Below are positions 50,298-59,044 of a stretch of 64,000 nt of DNA, one piece after another (the first letter of the stretch is position 1; every line of letters starts with the position of its first letter). The position numbers were made by a program, and so were the translations under genes. The stretch is taken from contig JAUIBP010000012.1 of NCBI GenBank assembly GCA_030427735.1, forward strand, positions 44,937 through 108,936, given 5' to 3'. Source of the DNA: Bacteroidia bacterium. Lineage in GTDB: Bacteria > Bacteroidota > Bacteroidia > Flavobacteriales > Flavobacteriaceae. The notes beneath the pieces were generated by a model. That model was not told the origin of the DNA. It was given only the letters and a program-made list of their open reading frames with translations, and searched no databases.

Positions 50298-51995
50298 TTA
50301 ATCTGCTAAAGCAACAAATAAACCGTCGTCTGTCTTGTCTACTTTCGCAACACCTAATTTGGTTAGTCCTTTAATGGTTTTATCCCATTTTTTATTACTT
50401 AAACCAGATTGCGATTTTAAAGTGTTTAAATCGATTGGAGTATTAGATTTTAAAATGTTGAATACTGCTTTTTCGTCTTCAGACATTTCTACTTGTTTTT
50501 TCTCTGGACGCATCTGTGGAAAGAACAATACCTCTTGTATAGATTGGTTATTGGTTAAAAACATAATTAATCTATCCATACCAATACCCATTCCAGATGT
50601 TGGTGGCATGCCGTATTCTAAAGCTCTTAAAAAATCGTGATCTATAAACTCGGTAGCTTCGTCGTCTCCTTTTTGAGCTAATTTTAATTGGTGCTCGAAA
50701 CGTTCGCGTTGGTCTATCGGGTCGTTTAATTCGGAGTAGGCATTGGCAATTTCTTTACCACATACCATAAGTTCAAATCGTTCGGTTAAATCTGGATTAT
50801 CTCTGTGTTCTTTACAAAGCGGACTCATTTCTTTAGGGTAATCGGTAATGAAGGTTGGCTGAATGTAGTTGCCTTCGCATTTTTCGCCAAAAATTTCATC
50901 GATTAGTTTGCCTTTACCCATAGTCTCGTCTACTTCAATCCCCATGCCTTTGGCTGCTTCGCGAATGTCTGCTTCTGATTTTCCTGTAATATCAAAACCT
51001 GTAAAATGTTTTATAGAATCGGCCATAGTAACACGTGCGTAAGGCGCTTTAAAGTCGATCTCGTGTTTACCAAAAGTAGCTTTGGTAGTTCCGTTTACGG
51101 CCATAGCACAGTGCTCTAAAAGGCGTTCGCAGAAATCCATCATCCAGTTGTAATCTTTGTAAGACACATAGATTTCCATAGCGGTAAATTCTGGATTGTG
51201 CGTTCTGTCCATACCTTCGTTACGGAAGTTTTTAGAGAATTCGTAAACCCCATCGAAACCACCAACAATTAATCGTTTAAGATATAGCTCGTTAGCAATT
51301 CTCATATATAAAGGAATGTCTAAACTGTTATGGTGGGTAACAAACGGGCGTGCAGCGGCACCACCTGGTATAGGTTGTAAAACAGGAGTTTCTACCTCAA
51401 AATATCCAGCGTTGTTGAAGAAACTACGCATGGCATTAAACAATTTAGTACGCTTTACAAATACCTCTTTAACATGAGGGTTAACCACTAAATCGGCATA
51501 ACGCTGTCTGTAACGTTGCTCTGGATCTGTAAAGGCATCGTGTACTTTACCTTCGGCATCTACACGCGGTTGAGGTAAGGGGCGTAGCGACTTACTTAAA
51601 ATGGTAAAGTCTTTAACCATTACGGTTTTTTCGCCTACTTGGGTTTTAAACAATTCGCCTTCTATACCTACAAAGTCACCAATGTCCAATAATTTTTTGT
51701 AAATGGTGTTGTATTTGGTTTTGTCGTCTCCGGCGCAAATTTCGTCGCGGTTAAAATACACTTGTATACGGCCTTCGCTGTCTTGAACTTCGGCGAAACT
51801 GGCATTACCTTGTATACGTCTAGACATTAATCGGCCTGCAATTATCACTTTTTTACCTTCTTCAAAATCCGATTTGACCTGTTTACTGTTATGGGTTAAA
51901 GGAAAAAGATCTGCTGGATACGGATTAATACCTAACTCGCGAAGTTTGCTAAGCTTTTCTCTTCTTACGATTTCTTGCTCTGATAATTGCGACAT
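50298..51995 (-). CDS. lysS: Lysyl-tRNA synthetase, class II
   Basis: Charges tRNA-Lys. It has 565 residues, about 60 more than E. coli LysS. The N-terminal OB-fold anticodon domain contains VIIAGRLMSRRIQGNASFAEVQDSEGRIQVYF. Class II motif 2 is FRNEGMDRTHNPEFTAMEIY, and motif 3 is PTSGMGIGMDRLIMFLTN. The extra C-terminal ~65 residues (KAVFNILKSNTPIDLNTLKSQSGLSNKKWDKTIKGLTKLGVAKV) look like a winged-helix-type extension, a feature I associate with flavobacterial LysS. A TTG-N20-TATCTTTG promoter precedes it. Confidence 0.97.
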   Translation of the reverse strand: MSQLSEQEIVRREKLSKLRELGINPYPADLFPLTHNSKQVKSDFEEGKKVIIAGRLMSRRIQGNASFAEVQDSEGRIQVYFNRDEICAGDDKTKYNTIYKKLLDIGDFVGIEGELFKTQVGEKTVMVKDFTILSKSLRPLPQPRVDAEGKVHDAFTDPEQRYRQRYADLVVNPHVKEVFVKRTKLFNAMRSFFNNAGYFEVETPVLQPIPGGAAARPFVTHHNSLDIPLYMRIANELYLKRLIVGGFDGVYEFSKNFRNEGMDRTHNPEFTAMEIYVSYKDYNWMMDFCERLLEHCAMAVNGTTKATFGKHEIDFKAPYARVTMADSIKHFTGFDITGKSEADIREAAKGMGIEVDETMGKGKLIDEIFGEKCEGNYIQPTFITDYPKEMSPLCKEHRDNPDLTERFELMVCGKEIANAYSELNDPIDQRERFEHQLKLAQKGDDEATEFIDHDFLRALEYGMPPTSGMGIGMDRLIMFLTNNQSIQEVLFFPQMRPEKKQVEMSEDEKAVFNILKSNTPIDLNTLKSQSGLSNKKWDKTIKGLTKLGVAKVDKTDDGLFVALAD

Positions 51996-52026
51996 ACTAA
52001 ATGATTCTGTTTTTATTTTTAACGCA

Positions 52027-52057
52027 CAAAGATAATTACTATTGGTAACTATATCAA
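52027..52057 (-). promoter_or_regulatory. Promoter of lysS
   Basis: On the minus strand TTG (52057-52055) and TATCTTTG (52034-52027) are separated by 20 bases, close to the Bacteroidota optimum. The box lies 31 bases before the start codon. Confidence 0.6.
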
Positions 52058-52158
52058 TAGATTGTTATTTAAAAACAAAATAGATTTTAATAGGTGTAAC
52101 TTTTAAGGGATAAGGGCGTCCAATAGTTAGTTCATCAATTAAAAAAAATCAAATTTCA

Positions 52159-52317
52159 ATGAGTATTTGGAGAGTTATCTTGTCTATAATTTGTCCGCCG
52201 TTAGCGGTGCTAGACAAGGGGTGTGGATCTGTAATTATCGTGTTTTTATTGTGGTTATGCGGTTGGGTGCCTGGCGTAATCGCTGCTTTGGTTATATTAA
52301 ATAATCCGAAATCATAA
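52159..52317 (+). CDS. Pmp3/YqaE (UPF0057) family small membrane protein (52 aa)
   Basis: An ATG at 52159 gives 52 residues with two membrane helices joined by a short loop. Its motifs are LSIICPPLAVLDKGCGS and WLCGWVPGVIAALVILNN. The C-PP-x-AV-x-x-x-G-C-G loop and the GW-x-PG-x-I-A-x-(L/W) second helix are the signature of the Pmp3/UPF0057 family, associated with stress and membrane-potential maintenance in yeast and plants. Length and motifs fit exactly, so it is real despite being small. It lies on the plus strand, divergent from lysS and convergent with the next gene, with which it shares a terminator. Confidence 0.9.
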   Translation: MSIWRVILSIICPPLAVLDKGCGSVIIVFLLWLCGWVPGVIAALVILNNPKS

Positions 52318-52321
52318 AAAA

Positions 52322-52355
52322 AGCTTGTCTTTAAATTCATTCTTAAAGACAAGCT
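52322..52355. terminator. Terminator shared by pmp3 and the convergent TapB-like gene
   Basis: AGCTTGTCTTTAA (52322-52334) and TTAAAGACAAGCT (52343-52355) are perfect 13-base complements around an 8-base loop. The minus-strand side runs into seven T residues. It lies five bases after the pmp3 stop. Confidence 0.9.
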
Positions 52356-52382
52356 CTTAATTCTTATATTTATAAAAACCAC

Positions 52383-53078
52383 TTATTTGTTGAAAGCGGT
52401 AAGTACTTCGCTACTATCTAATTTTCCGTTTTTCTTGTAGTTTTCTGTTTTTACCACACCTACGCCTTTAGCAAGCCATTTTTTAGAAACCGTGTGTTTG
52501 GTTATAAGCATTTTTAGTGTTGTTTCGCTTTCTATAATTATACAATCAAAAGTACCGGCAGGAACGGTTATGGTTTCTTTGCCTGTAACTTTTCGATTTA
52601 TAGTGCTTACTTTAAAATTCATAGCCATAGATCCAGCATCTATGTCCATATTCATGTTGGTGTCTGGTAGTGTTTGGCCTTTTTCTAACTTGTTGGGCAG
52701 ATAGAAATTTGTGCCATCTATCTTTACATCCATATCCTTATCTTTAAGTTCGCTGGCGAGTCGTTTACCTATAAGTGAATTAAAGTCTATAGTTACGCCG
52801 TCATTTTCGCAAAGCATCTCGTAAGTTGCATTAAGGGTTTCGCTGCCGGCGTTATCTTTTACTACAGTGTGTATTTCTGCTTTGTTCCCAGAGGCGCTAA
52901 GCACTTCGTTGTGGGTAACAGATTCTATGCTGTTTTTTTTGTCGTAATGTGTGATTTCATAAGTTGTTCCGGGAGTCATAGGAAAGTATTCACTACAATT
53001 TTGAGCCCAGCCTATTGCAGATAACATGATGACAACCATGGTTAAACTTTGTTTAAGGTGATGTTTTAAGGTTTTCAT
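52383..53078 (-). CDS. TapB/DUF3108-like secreted protein
   Basis: 231 residues from the preferred ATG (53076-53078), which is followed by the signal peptide MKTLKHHLKQSL-TMVVIMLSAIGWAQ; another ATG three codons upstream is possible. The mature part opens NCSEYFPMTPGTTYEITHYDKK, then contains GKETITVPAGTFDCIIIES and WLAKGVGVVKTENYKKNG. The V-P-A-G-x-F-(D/N)-C and the W-(L/Y)-A-K-G-V-G-x-V-(K/R) motifs are typical of the TapB/DUF3108-like family of periplasmic beta proteins. The role is unknown. It is convergent with pmp3. Confidence 0.8.
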   Translation of the reverse strand: MKTLKHHLKQSLTMVVIMLSAIGWAQNCSEYFPMTPGTTYEITHYDKKNSIESVTHNEVLSASGNKAEIHTVVKDNAGSETLNATYEMLCENDGVTIDFNSLIGKRLASELKDKDMDVKIDGTNFYLPNKLEKGQTLPDTNMNMDIDAGSMAMNFKVSTINRKVTGKETITVPAGTFDCIIIESETTLKMLITKHTVSKKWLAKGVGVVKTENYKKNGKLDSSEVLTAFNK

Positions 53079-53166
53079 TAAACACATATTTTTAGGTTAT
53101 TAGTATTATAAAAATATCAATTATATATTAAAAAGGAAATTCAAATTAAAATCGTTTAATAAGCTT

Positions 53167-53174
53167 TATATTTG
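53167..53174 (+). promoter_or_regulatory. -7 box of the lipoprotein-lipB operon
   Basis: TATATTTG is an exact TAnnTTTG, 25 bases before the ATG at 53199. It rules out the upstream in-frame start that falls inside the box (53172). Confidence 0.6.
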
Positions 53175-53198
53175 TGGCTTGCTAAACAATCAATACTT

Positions 53199-53951
53199 AT
53201 GAAATTACAAAATGTACTCTTGTTAATATGCTGTGTTTTTTTAATGTACAGTTGTCAATTTACCGAAACTATTTATATTAACGATGATGGAAGTGGTAAA
53301 ATGTCTTTCGCTTTTGACGGATCTCAATTAATGGAAATGGGCGGTAATGATATGATGGGCGCCGATGAAAAGGTTGTAGATTCTACCATAGTGTTTAAAG
53401 ATTTTTTAGAAGCAAAAAAGGATAGCATAGCCGCATTGCCACAAGCCGAACAAGAGCGATTAAAAGCTTTGGAAGATTTTAAAATGCATATGTTAATAGA
53501 CCCTAAAACACAAAAGATGGTAATGGATATGTATACCGAATTTGATGATGTAGATGGTTTGCAGGATATGTTTAATTTAATGAACCAAGCCAATACGCTT
53601 AATAGTCAAGACGACGAGGCTCAAAAAGGCGCTAATCCGTTTTCGGATTTAGCTTCGGGCGAAGCCACTCAAGTAGATTACACGTATAAAAACAATGTGT
53701 TTAAGCGTAAGGTTGAAATTATAGATCAGGCAAAGCTAGATGCTGTAACCGATAGTATTGGCGATGCCGAAATGATGCTCGCAGCATCAACTTATGTGTT
53801 GAATTATCACTTTCCAAAACGTATCAAATCGGTGTCTTTAGAACAAGCAAAATTTAGCGAAGACCACAAAAGTTTTTCGGCCGAAGTTAATTTTAAAGCC
53901 TATATCACCAATCCTGAAAGTTTAAATGTAGAAGTGATTTTAGAAGATTAA
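53199..53951 (+). CDS. Lipoprotein of unknown function (250 aa)
   Basis: The chosen ATG at 53199 gives the leader MKLQNVLLLICCVFLMYSC with a lipobox (MYSC, Cys19); the frame also opens at 53172 but that lies within the promoter. The mature part starts QFTETIYINDDGSGKMSFAFDGSQLM, a pattern seen in several flavobacterial lipoproteins. It is rich in acidic and methionine residues (MEMGGNDMMG, QTKMVMDMYTEF-like) and ends in a beta segment (KSFSAEVNFKAYITNPESLNVEVILED). No named family is recalled. It is followed by lipB, whose GTG start lies four bases after its stop, so the two are translationally linked, though no functional link is evident. Confidence 0.75.
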   Translation: MKLQNVLLLICCVFLMYSCQFTETIYINDDGSGKMSFAFDGSQLMEMGGNDMMGADEKVVDSTIVFKDFLEAKKDSIAALPQAEQERLKALEDFKMHMLIDPKTQKMVMDMYTEFDDVDGLQDMFNLMNQANTLNSQDDEAQKGANPFSDLASGEATQVDYTYKNNVFKRKVEIIDQAKLDAVTDSIGDAEMMLAASTYVLNYHFPKRIKSVSLEQAKFSEDHKSFSAEVNFKAYITNPESLNVEVILED

Positions 53952-53955
53952 TCCA

Positions 53956-54657
53956 GTGAATAAAACCGTACAAGTACAAGATTTAGGTGTAAAAGATTAC
54001 AAAGCGACTTGGGATTACCAGGAAAGCTTATTTAAAGGCATACTCGATGTTAAGATAAAAAATCGTCGTGAAGATGCAAATGCAGTTACACCAAATTACT
54101 TGTTGTTTGTAGAACACCCCCATGTGTATACTTTGGGTAAAAGTGGCGATTTGTCTAATTTGTTGCTTAACGAGCATCAGCTTGAAGCGAAACATGCTAG
54201 TTTTTATAAAATTAATAGGGGTGGAGATATCACTTACCATGGGCCAGGCCAAATTGTAGGTTATCCTATTTTAGATTTAGATAACTTTTTTACCGACATA
54301 CATAAATATTTACGGTTTTTAGAAGAGGTTATTATTTTGACTTTAGCAGAATATGGACTTCAGGCCGAGCGTAGCGAAGGCGAAACAGGTGTGTGGTTAG
54401 ATGTTGGTACGCCATTTGCGCGTAAAATTTGTGCTATGGGTGTTCGTGCGAGCCGCTGGGTAACCATGCATGGTTTCGCACTTAACGTCAATGCCGATTT
54501 AGGATATTTCGATAATATCATTCCCTGTGGCATTCGGGGGAAAGCTGTAACATCTTTAAATGTGGAATTGGGGGTTAAAACAGTAGATTTAGAAGAAGTA
54601 AAGCAGAAACTGCTAAAACATTTTAAAACACTTTTTGAAGCGGAATTATTATTTTAG
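53956..54657 (+). CDS. lipB: Octanoyltransferase
   Basis: Transfers octanoyl from acyl carrier protein to lipoyl-dependent enzymes, the first step of endogenous lipoate synthesis. It has 233 residues. The motif RGGDITYHGPGQIVGYPILDLD (about 88-109) is the LipB signature with the invariant H-G-P-G-Q. KICAMGVRASRWVTMHGFALNV contains the catalytic-region lysine, and IIPCGIRGKAVTSL carries the catalytic cysteine. Initiation is at GTG 53956, the only reasonable start in frame. It is co-transcribed with the preceding lipoprotein gene. The following 139 bases to 54797 hold no gene. Confidence 0.96.
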   Translation: MNKTVQVQDLGVKDYKATWDYQESLFKGILDVKIKNRREDANAVTPNYLLFVEHPHVYTLGKSGDLSNLLLNEHQLEAKHASFYKINRGGDITYHGPGQIVGYPILDLDNFFTDIHKYLRFLEEVIILTLAEYGLQAERSEGETGVWLDVGTPFARKICAMGVRASRWVTMHGFALNVNADLGYFDNIIPCGIRGKAVTSLNVELGVKTVDLEEVKQKLLKHFKTLFEAELLF

Positions 54658-54796
54658 TTGATGGTTGATGGAATAACATAGAAAATAGAACGTATAGAAA
54701 TTCACTTCTAACTAAATTTTAGTCCAGCATCTAGAGTTCTAGCTGTCTAGGGGCTAATAGCTCACTACTCAATACTAAAACCTCACTACTAAAACG

Positions 54797-55846
54797 CTAC
54801 CCTTCGGTATTAAAATACACTTTGTAATAATACATTTTTTTGTCCTCGTCGAAACCGCGTTCCAAATATTCGCTTGCAGCATCGGGAGCATCAATATCTA
54901 GTTTAATTTGGATTTGCGTGTCGAGTTTTATTTCCGATTTAATTTTTTGTTTTTGTTTTTTTACAACAGGTTCGGCAATATCAAACTGATTTAAAATAAG
55001 GACATCTTGCTCGCCTTCGAACGATTTTTTATAGTCGTCGAATAAGGTTTTGTGCTTGTCGTCTTCAAAAACTTCTTCTTTAAATTCTTCAACATTTACA
55101 AACTCCCGTTCTTTAAAAAAGTCAACTGTTTTCGCTAAAAAGATACTTTGTTCTTGGTTGCCATAGCTGGTTTTTAAAACCTCGGTCGAGAATTCTTTAC
55201 AAAGTTCTAGGTAGTTTTGTGTGTGCGAATTATAATCGTTAGCGTATTTAATATTCAAGAAGTTGTTAATCCAATATTGGGCATCGTAATTGTTGTTGTC
55301 TACTGTAAAAACAATCGGCCCTTCGGCGTCAGTCTGATTTAAAATGAGGCAGCCTTTATCCACTTTTTTAGTGTTAATACCTTGTTGTACGGCCACATCG
55401 TAACTGTTGTTTTCGAGATAGGTCTGGAAAAAGTTAGATTTACTTTCAATTTTAAAAATACCTACAGCGTTGGTAGTAATTTCGTTGAATTCTATACCTT
55501 CAAAAAGTGCAACAATAACATCGCCTGTTTTTATTTGTGCCGAGTTAGATTGTTCGTACAAATGCTTTACAATGTTTTTAGAAACCTCAATAAAATTAGC
55601 GTCGTCTTCAAAAATAGTTTCAGCATAATTGTTTATCTCATTTAATTTTATGTTGGCATGATGGTGGAAACGGTGACTTTGTACTACCGTGCCAAAAGGA
55701 CGCAATAAAAACGGCAGCATAAGGTCGTAGCTAGCTTCGTCAAACTGAACTTCTTGTTCGGAAAACGCATTCTTGGTATCGTTAAATTTATTTCCAACTT
55801 TATGGATTATAAATCTTGTTATCGCGGCATTGGTACGTTTTATCAT
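54797..55846 (-). CDS. Nucleoid-associated protein, NdpA/YejK family
   Basis: 349 residues, no signal peptide or membrane segment, acidic overall. The N-terminus (ITRFIIHKVGNKFNDTKNAFSEQEVQFDE) and a central GIFKIESKSNF...NTKKVDKGCLILN block (about 126-170) match the NdpA domain, found in E. coli YejK, a nucleoid-associated protein of unclear role. The C-terminal ~60 residues are lysine/glutamate-rich, with VKKQKQKIKSEIKLDTQIQIKLDIDAPDAA. The assignment rests on these segments. It is on the same strand as the next two genes upstream but separated by 66 bases. Confidence 0.82.
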   Translation of the reverse strand: MIKRTNAAITRFIIHKVGNKFNDTKNAFSEQEVQFDEASYDLMLPFLLRPFGTVVQSHRFHHHANIKLNEINNYAETIFEDDANFIEVSKNIVKHLYEQSNSAQIKTGDVIVALFEGIEFNEITTNAVGIFKIESKSNFFQTYLENNSYDVAVQQGINTKKVDKGCLILNQTDAEGPIVFTVDNNNYDAQYWINNFLNIKYANDYNSHTQNYLELCKEFSTEVLKTSYGNQEQSIFLAKTVDFFKEREFVNVEEFKEEVFEDDKHKTLFDDYKKSFEGEQDVLILNQFDIAEPVVKKQKQKIKSEIKLDTQIQIKLDIDAPDAASEYLERGFDEDKKMYYYKVYFNTEG

Positions 55847-55912
55847 AACGAAAAATTAAATGGTTTTGGGTTGCAATAGTACTAAATTGCAATGCTTTTT
55901 TAAGTTAAAAAC

Positions 55913-58345
55913 TTAATTAATTTGATAGATGATGATGGCGTTGTCGTTTCCTTTAGTAACGCATTCTATTGGGCCGTCTTTGTCTAAATTTGCTAAGTCT
56001 ATGCTACTGGTACCGTACACAGGAAAATTAGATATTGGTTCGGATTGACTATCAAAAACATATACCTTTTGGGCTTGTAAATCGGTTGTACTTACGTAAA
56101 TTTTGTTGTTAACGTAGAATAGTTTTACAGGTGTGTAACTTCCAAAATCCATTTCTAATGTTTTGTCTTTAATGGTTAACACATTTCCCGATTGCGATAC
56201 AAGTGTACGCGAGGTAGCATCTATACTATGGCGTTCCAAAAGGTTAATGTTTTGCGAAGCCACATTGCCCTTTAAATCGACTAACACTAAAGCGCCATTT
56301 TCGGTTGTTGTTGTAAATTTATTATTGTAAAAATACACAGCTTGGTTGGAGTAGTTGTAGTTGGTTTTAGGAGTAATACGTTCTTGGCCTGTACGGTTAA
56401 GAATGTATAATTTGTTTTGAGTTTTAAAAACCAAGTAATCTTTTCCTTTTTCTCTAAAATGTTGCGGTTTGTGAATAATCGTGCCATTGGCTTTGTTAAA
56501 CTTAAATCCGTTTACACGTTTGCCTTTAGCATCGTACATTAATACATTACTGTCTTGAATAACTAATAACCTGTAATTTTTGTTATTGTCGTAATCGAAA
56601 ACAGCTAAAGGTTGTGTTATTTTATCTTTGAAATTTTGAGGAAAAGGAGCGACGTCTTTTCCGTTTCGGTCTAAAACATACAGCTTGTTTGCTGTAGTAA
56701 AGGCCAATTGTAAACGGCCATTTTTGTACATGTCTATTTGCGAGATGTCACCAAGTACGGCGCCTTCTAATTGTTTTTTCCAAAGTATTTTTCCTTTGTT
56801 GGAAATTAAATACAGGTTATTGTTTACATCTTGAACAACAACATCTTTTTGTCGAGTAATGTGATTGGTTACAAATTGTGGGTGATTTAAAATGTTAGCA
56901 TCCAGTTTAATGTTTAATTCTTCCGAAACGGCATTTTCTACTGTTCTTCCTTTTTCTTTTTGAATAACTGCATTAACATGGGCGAAATCTTGATCGTATA
57001 TATATTGAATGGCAGATGTTTTGTAATTAGCCGTGTTAATATTTAAATCTGAACTAAAATTTGAAGCTAAAATACTGTTTAAAGTCGTGCTCGATCCCAC
57101 AAGTAACAGGCTAGATGCATTGCTTAAGTCTTGCTTTATATTGGTGTAAAAATCTCTGTCGGCAAACGTAGCTTTGTTTTGTTGCGATGCAATAATGTGC
57201 TTTAAATAGTCTAAAGAGTTGGCGAAAATATAAAACGAATCCAGTTCGCAATAATATGTAGCATCTTGTGTTCGAATAAATGGACTGAATAGATTAGGGA
57301 ACCATTCTGGGTGTTCGAAAGTTTTAATTTCTATCTGTCTAAATTCTTCAATCACTTCTTGCGAATATACTAAAGCTTCGTCTGTAGCCAAGTGGTCTAA
57401 ACTGTAAAAAGCAATGGCAAGTTGTGCTTTATCGTGCATAATGCCAATTTCATTAGTACTATCAAAAAGAGTAGTCTCTGGAGCATCGGCGTGGTGGTAA
57501 GCCACCAGATTAGCTTGAAAACTACTAAAATCATGGTACGTAATACTCATAAATGCATCGCTATCTGCTGGGGTAATATTGGCTAATTTATTGTCTTGTG
57601 GTATTGTGTTTTTAAATACATTAATAAGGTATTCTGTAGAGTCTGGTGCTTTTGTAATACCATTTAAAGTAATTTGGTCTTGCGTAATATCTGTGTCTAA
57701 AGCAAGATATTTTGTGAAGGAAGAAAAAGTGATTGAATCTTCAACTCTAAACAAGTTTAAGTTTTTGTTGTAATCGCTATCTAAAATTACAGCAAAAGTT
57801 TTGTCGTTTCCAGTTGTACTGTAAATTTTTTCAAAGGTTGGGTTTACTGGTTTTGTAGTAACACTATTTTCGATAATCGATTTTGATGTCGAACCAATAA
57901 AGATGCTATCTATTACAATACTGTATAATGTTTTGTTTTTAATGTTAGCCGTCGTTATGTTATGGTTTTTAAAAGTAGTCGCTGTTTGTTTTATCGGGTT
58001 TAAGGAGTCGGTTTGGAATAAATCTTTACTGTATTTTGTAATAAGAGTCACTTGAAGACTGTCGGCATTGTCTTTAGAAAAACAGAACACAGTTTCGTCT
58101 TCTGGTGTAAAGGCATCTAAAACACTAAAATGAGTGTTTACAGTATTATAAATTGGTGTATTAGAAAACTCTTGAATCAGGGTATTGTTTGTTAAGCTGC
58201 TTTTTAACTCTTCGAAGTTTGAAGTTTTTATAAGCGAAATGGTATTTTCTGGAACAAAATCTAAAAGATTGGGTTTAGAATGGTTTGTAGTTGTGCAAGC
58301 TAATGCTAATAAAGAAAAAATAATGGCCAATCCAAGCGCTCTCAT
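55913..58345 (-). CDS. Large lipoprotein with C-terminal PQQ/beta-propeller-like region (810 aa)
   Basis: The leader ends in LLALAC (lipobox, Cys17). The first ~450 residues are mixed and contain LLDFVPENTISLIKTSNFEELKSSL, reminiscent of DUF3352-type proteins. The last ~330 residues have repeated beta blades with N-x-x-Y/L-x-(L/I)-x-x-x-G-x-x-x-W/P. Examples are NNLYLISNKGKILWKKQL, NKLYVLDRNGKDVAPFPQNF, NKLYILNRTGQERI and IYVSTTDLQAQKVYVFDSQSEPISNFPVYG. These look like a PQQ- or WD-type propeller. It starts 29 bases after the rnhB stop on the same strand, so is likely in its operon. A surface or periplasmic role is inferred; no function is known. Confidence 0.75.
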   Translation of the reverse strand: MRALGLAIIFSLLALACTTTNHSKPNLLDFVPENTISLIKTSNFEELKSSLTNNTLIQEFSNTPIYNTVNTHFSVLDAFTPEDETVFCFSKDNADSLQVTLITKYSKDLFQTDSLNPIKQTATTFKNHNITTANIKNKTLYSIVIDSIFIGSTSKSIIENSVTTKPVNPTFEKIYSTTGNDKTFAVILDSDYNKNLNLFRVEDSITFSSFTKYLALDTDITQDQITLNGITKAPDSTEYLINVFKNTIPQDNKLANITPADSDAFMSITYHDFSSFQANLVAYHHADAPETTLFDSTNEIGIMHDKAQLAIAFYSLDHLATDEALVYSQEVIEEFRQIEIKTFEHPEWFPNLFSPFIRTQDATYYCELDSFYIFANSLDYLKHIIASQQNKATFADRDFYTNIKQDLSNASSLLLVGSSTTLNSILASNFSSDLNINTANYKTSAIQYIYDQDFAHVNAVIQKEKGRTVENAVSEELNIKLDANILNHPQFVTNHITRQKDVVVQDVNNNLYLISNKGKILWKKQLEGAVLGDISQIDMYKNGRLQLAFTTANKLYVLDRNGKDVAPFPQNFKDKITQPLAVFDYDNNKNYRLLVIQDSNVLMYDAKGKRVNGFKFNKANGTIIHKPQHFREKGKDYLVFKTQNKLYILNRTGQERITPKTNYNYSNQAVYFYNNKFTTTTENGALVLVDLKGNVASQNINLLERHSIDATSRTLVSQSGNVLTIKDKTLEMDFGSYTPVKLFYVNNKIYVSTTDLQAQKVYVFDSQSEPISNFPVYGTSSIDLANLDKDGPIECVTKGNDNAIIIYQIN

Positions 58346-58374
58346 AAAGGAATTTTTTTACAAATATAAAAATG

Positions 58375-58974
58375 TTATAAATCTAATTTTAATTGATCTG
58401 GTAGTAATCTAAAAGATTGTCTGTGATATTTTGTAACGCCATATTTTTTTATGGCTTCGCGGTGTTCTTTGGTTGGGTAGCCTTTGTTTTTTTTCCAATT
58501 GTACATAGGAAATTCTTCGTGAATGGTGTTCATATAAGCGTCGCGATACGTTTTTGCCAATACTGAAGCCGCAGCAATATTTAAAAATTTACCATCGCCT
58601 TTTATAATTGTAGCATGCGGTATGTCGTTATAAGGTTTAAATTTGTTGCCATCTACACTAATAAATTGAGGTTGCGGAGTGAGTTTTGTTATGGCTTCTT
58701 GCATGGCCAAAATGGAAGCGTTTAAAATATTAATCTCATCGATAACATCTGGAAAAATATGAGCGACTCCAAAACTAATACTCTCTAATTCTATAACAGG
58801 TTTTAAGGCATCTCGTTTAATTTCTGTGAGTTGTTTGGAATCGTTGAGGATAGAATTTTTAAAATCGTCGGGCAGTATCACGGCAGCAGCGGTAACCGGC
58901 CCCGCCAAACAGCCCCGACCAGCTTCGTCTGTACCACATTCAAATTTGTATTTAGAATAGTTTAGGGCAAGCAT
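58375..58974 (-). CDS. rnhB: Ribonuclease HII
   Basis: Cleaves RNA in RNA-DNA hybrids, including single embedded ribonucleotides. It has 199 residues. The signature [23 protein letters not shown] carries the first acidic residues Asp16 and Glu17 of [18 protein letters not shown] (about 88-99) and [12 protein letters not shown] hold the further catalytic Asp of the V-D-G segment. [39 protein letters not shown] (about 140-178) is the conserved C-terminal block. It is upstream of the large lipoprotein gene and divergent from the porin. Confidence 0.96.
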   Translation of the reverse strand: MLALNYSKYKFECGTDEAGRGCLAGPVTAAAVILPDDFKNSILNDSKQLTEIKRDALKPVIELESISFGVAHIFPDVIDEINILNASILAMQEAITKLTPQPQFISVDGNKFKPYNDIPHATIIKGDGKFLNIAAASVLAKTYRDAYMNTIHEEFPMYNWKKNKGYPTKEHREAIKKYGVTKYHRQSFRLLPDQLKLDL

Positions 58975-59017
58975 TTAAATTATGTTTTGATTTATTAATG
59001 GTATCATATTTTGTATT

Positions 59018-59025
59018 TACCTTTG
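59018..59025 (+). promoter_or_regulatory. -7 box of the porin gene
   Basis: TACCTTTG matches TAnnTTTG, 20 bases before the ATG at 59045. Confidence 0.5.
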
Positions 59026-59044
59026 CAAGGTCTAAAAAATAATT

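Noticed and set aside
52149..52382. ORF of 77 codons on the minus strand opposite pmp3
   Set aside because: The plus-strand 52-codon frame encodes a clear Pmp3-family protein and the minus frame spans its terminator.
54658..54796. Imperfect direct repeat of CTCACTACT between lipB and the NdpA-like gene
   Set aside because: Only two short copies with no further structure; not enough to call a feature.
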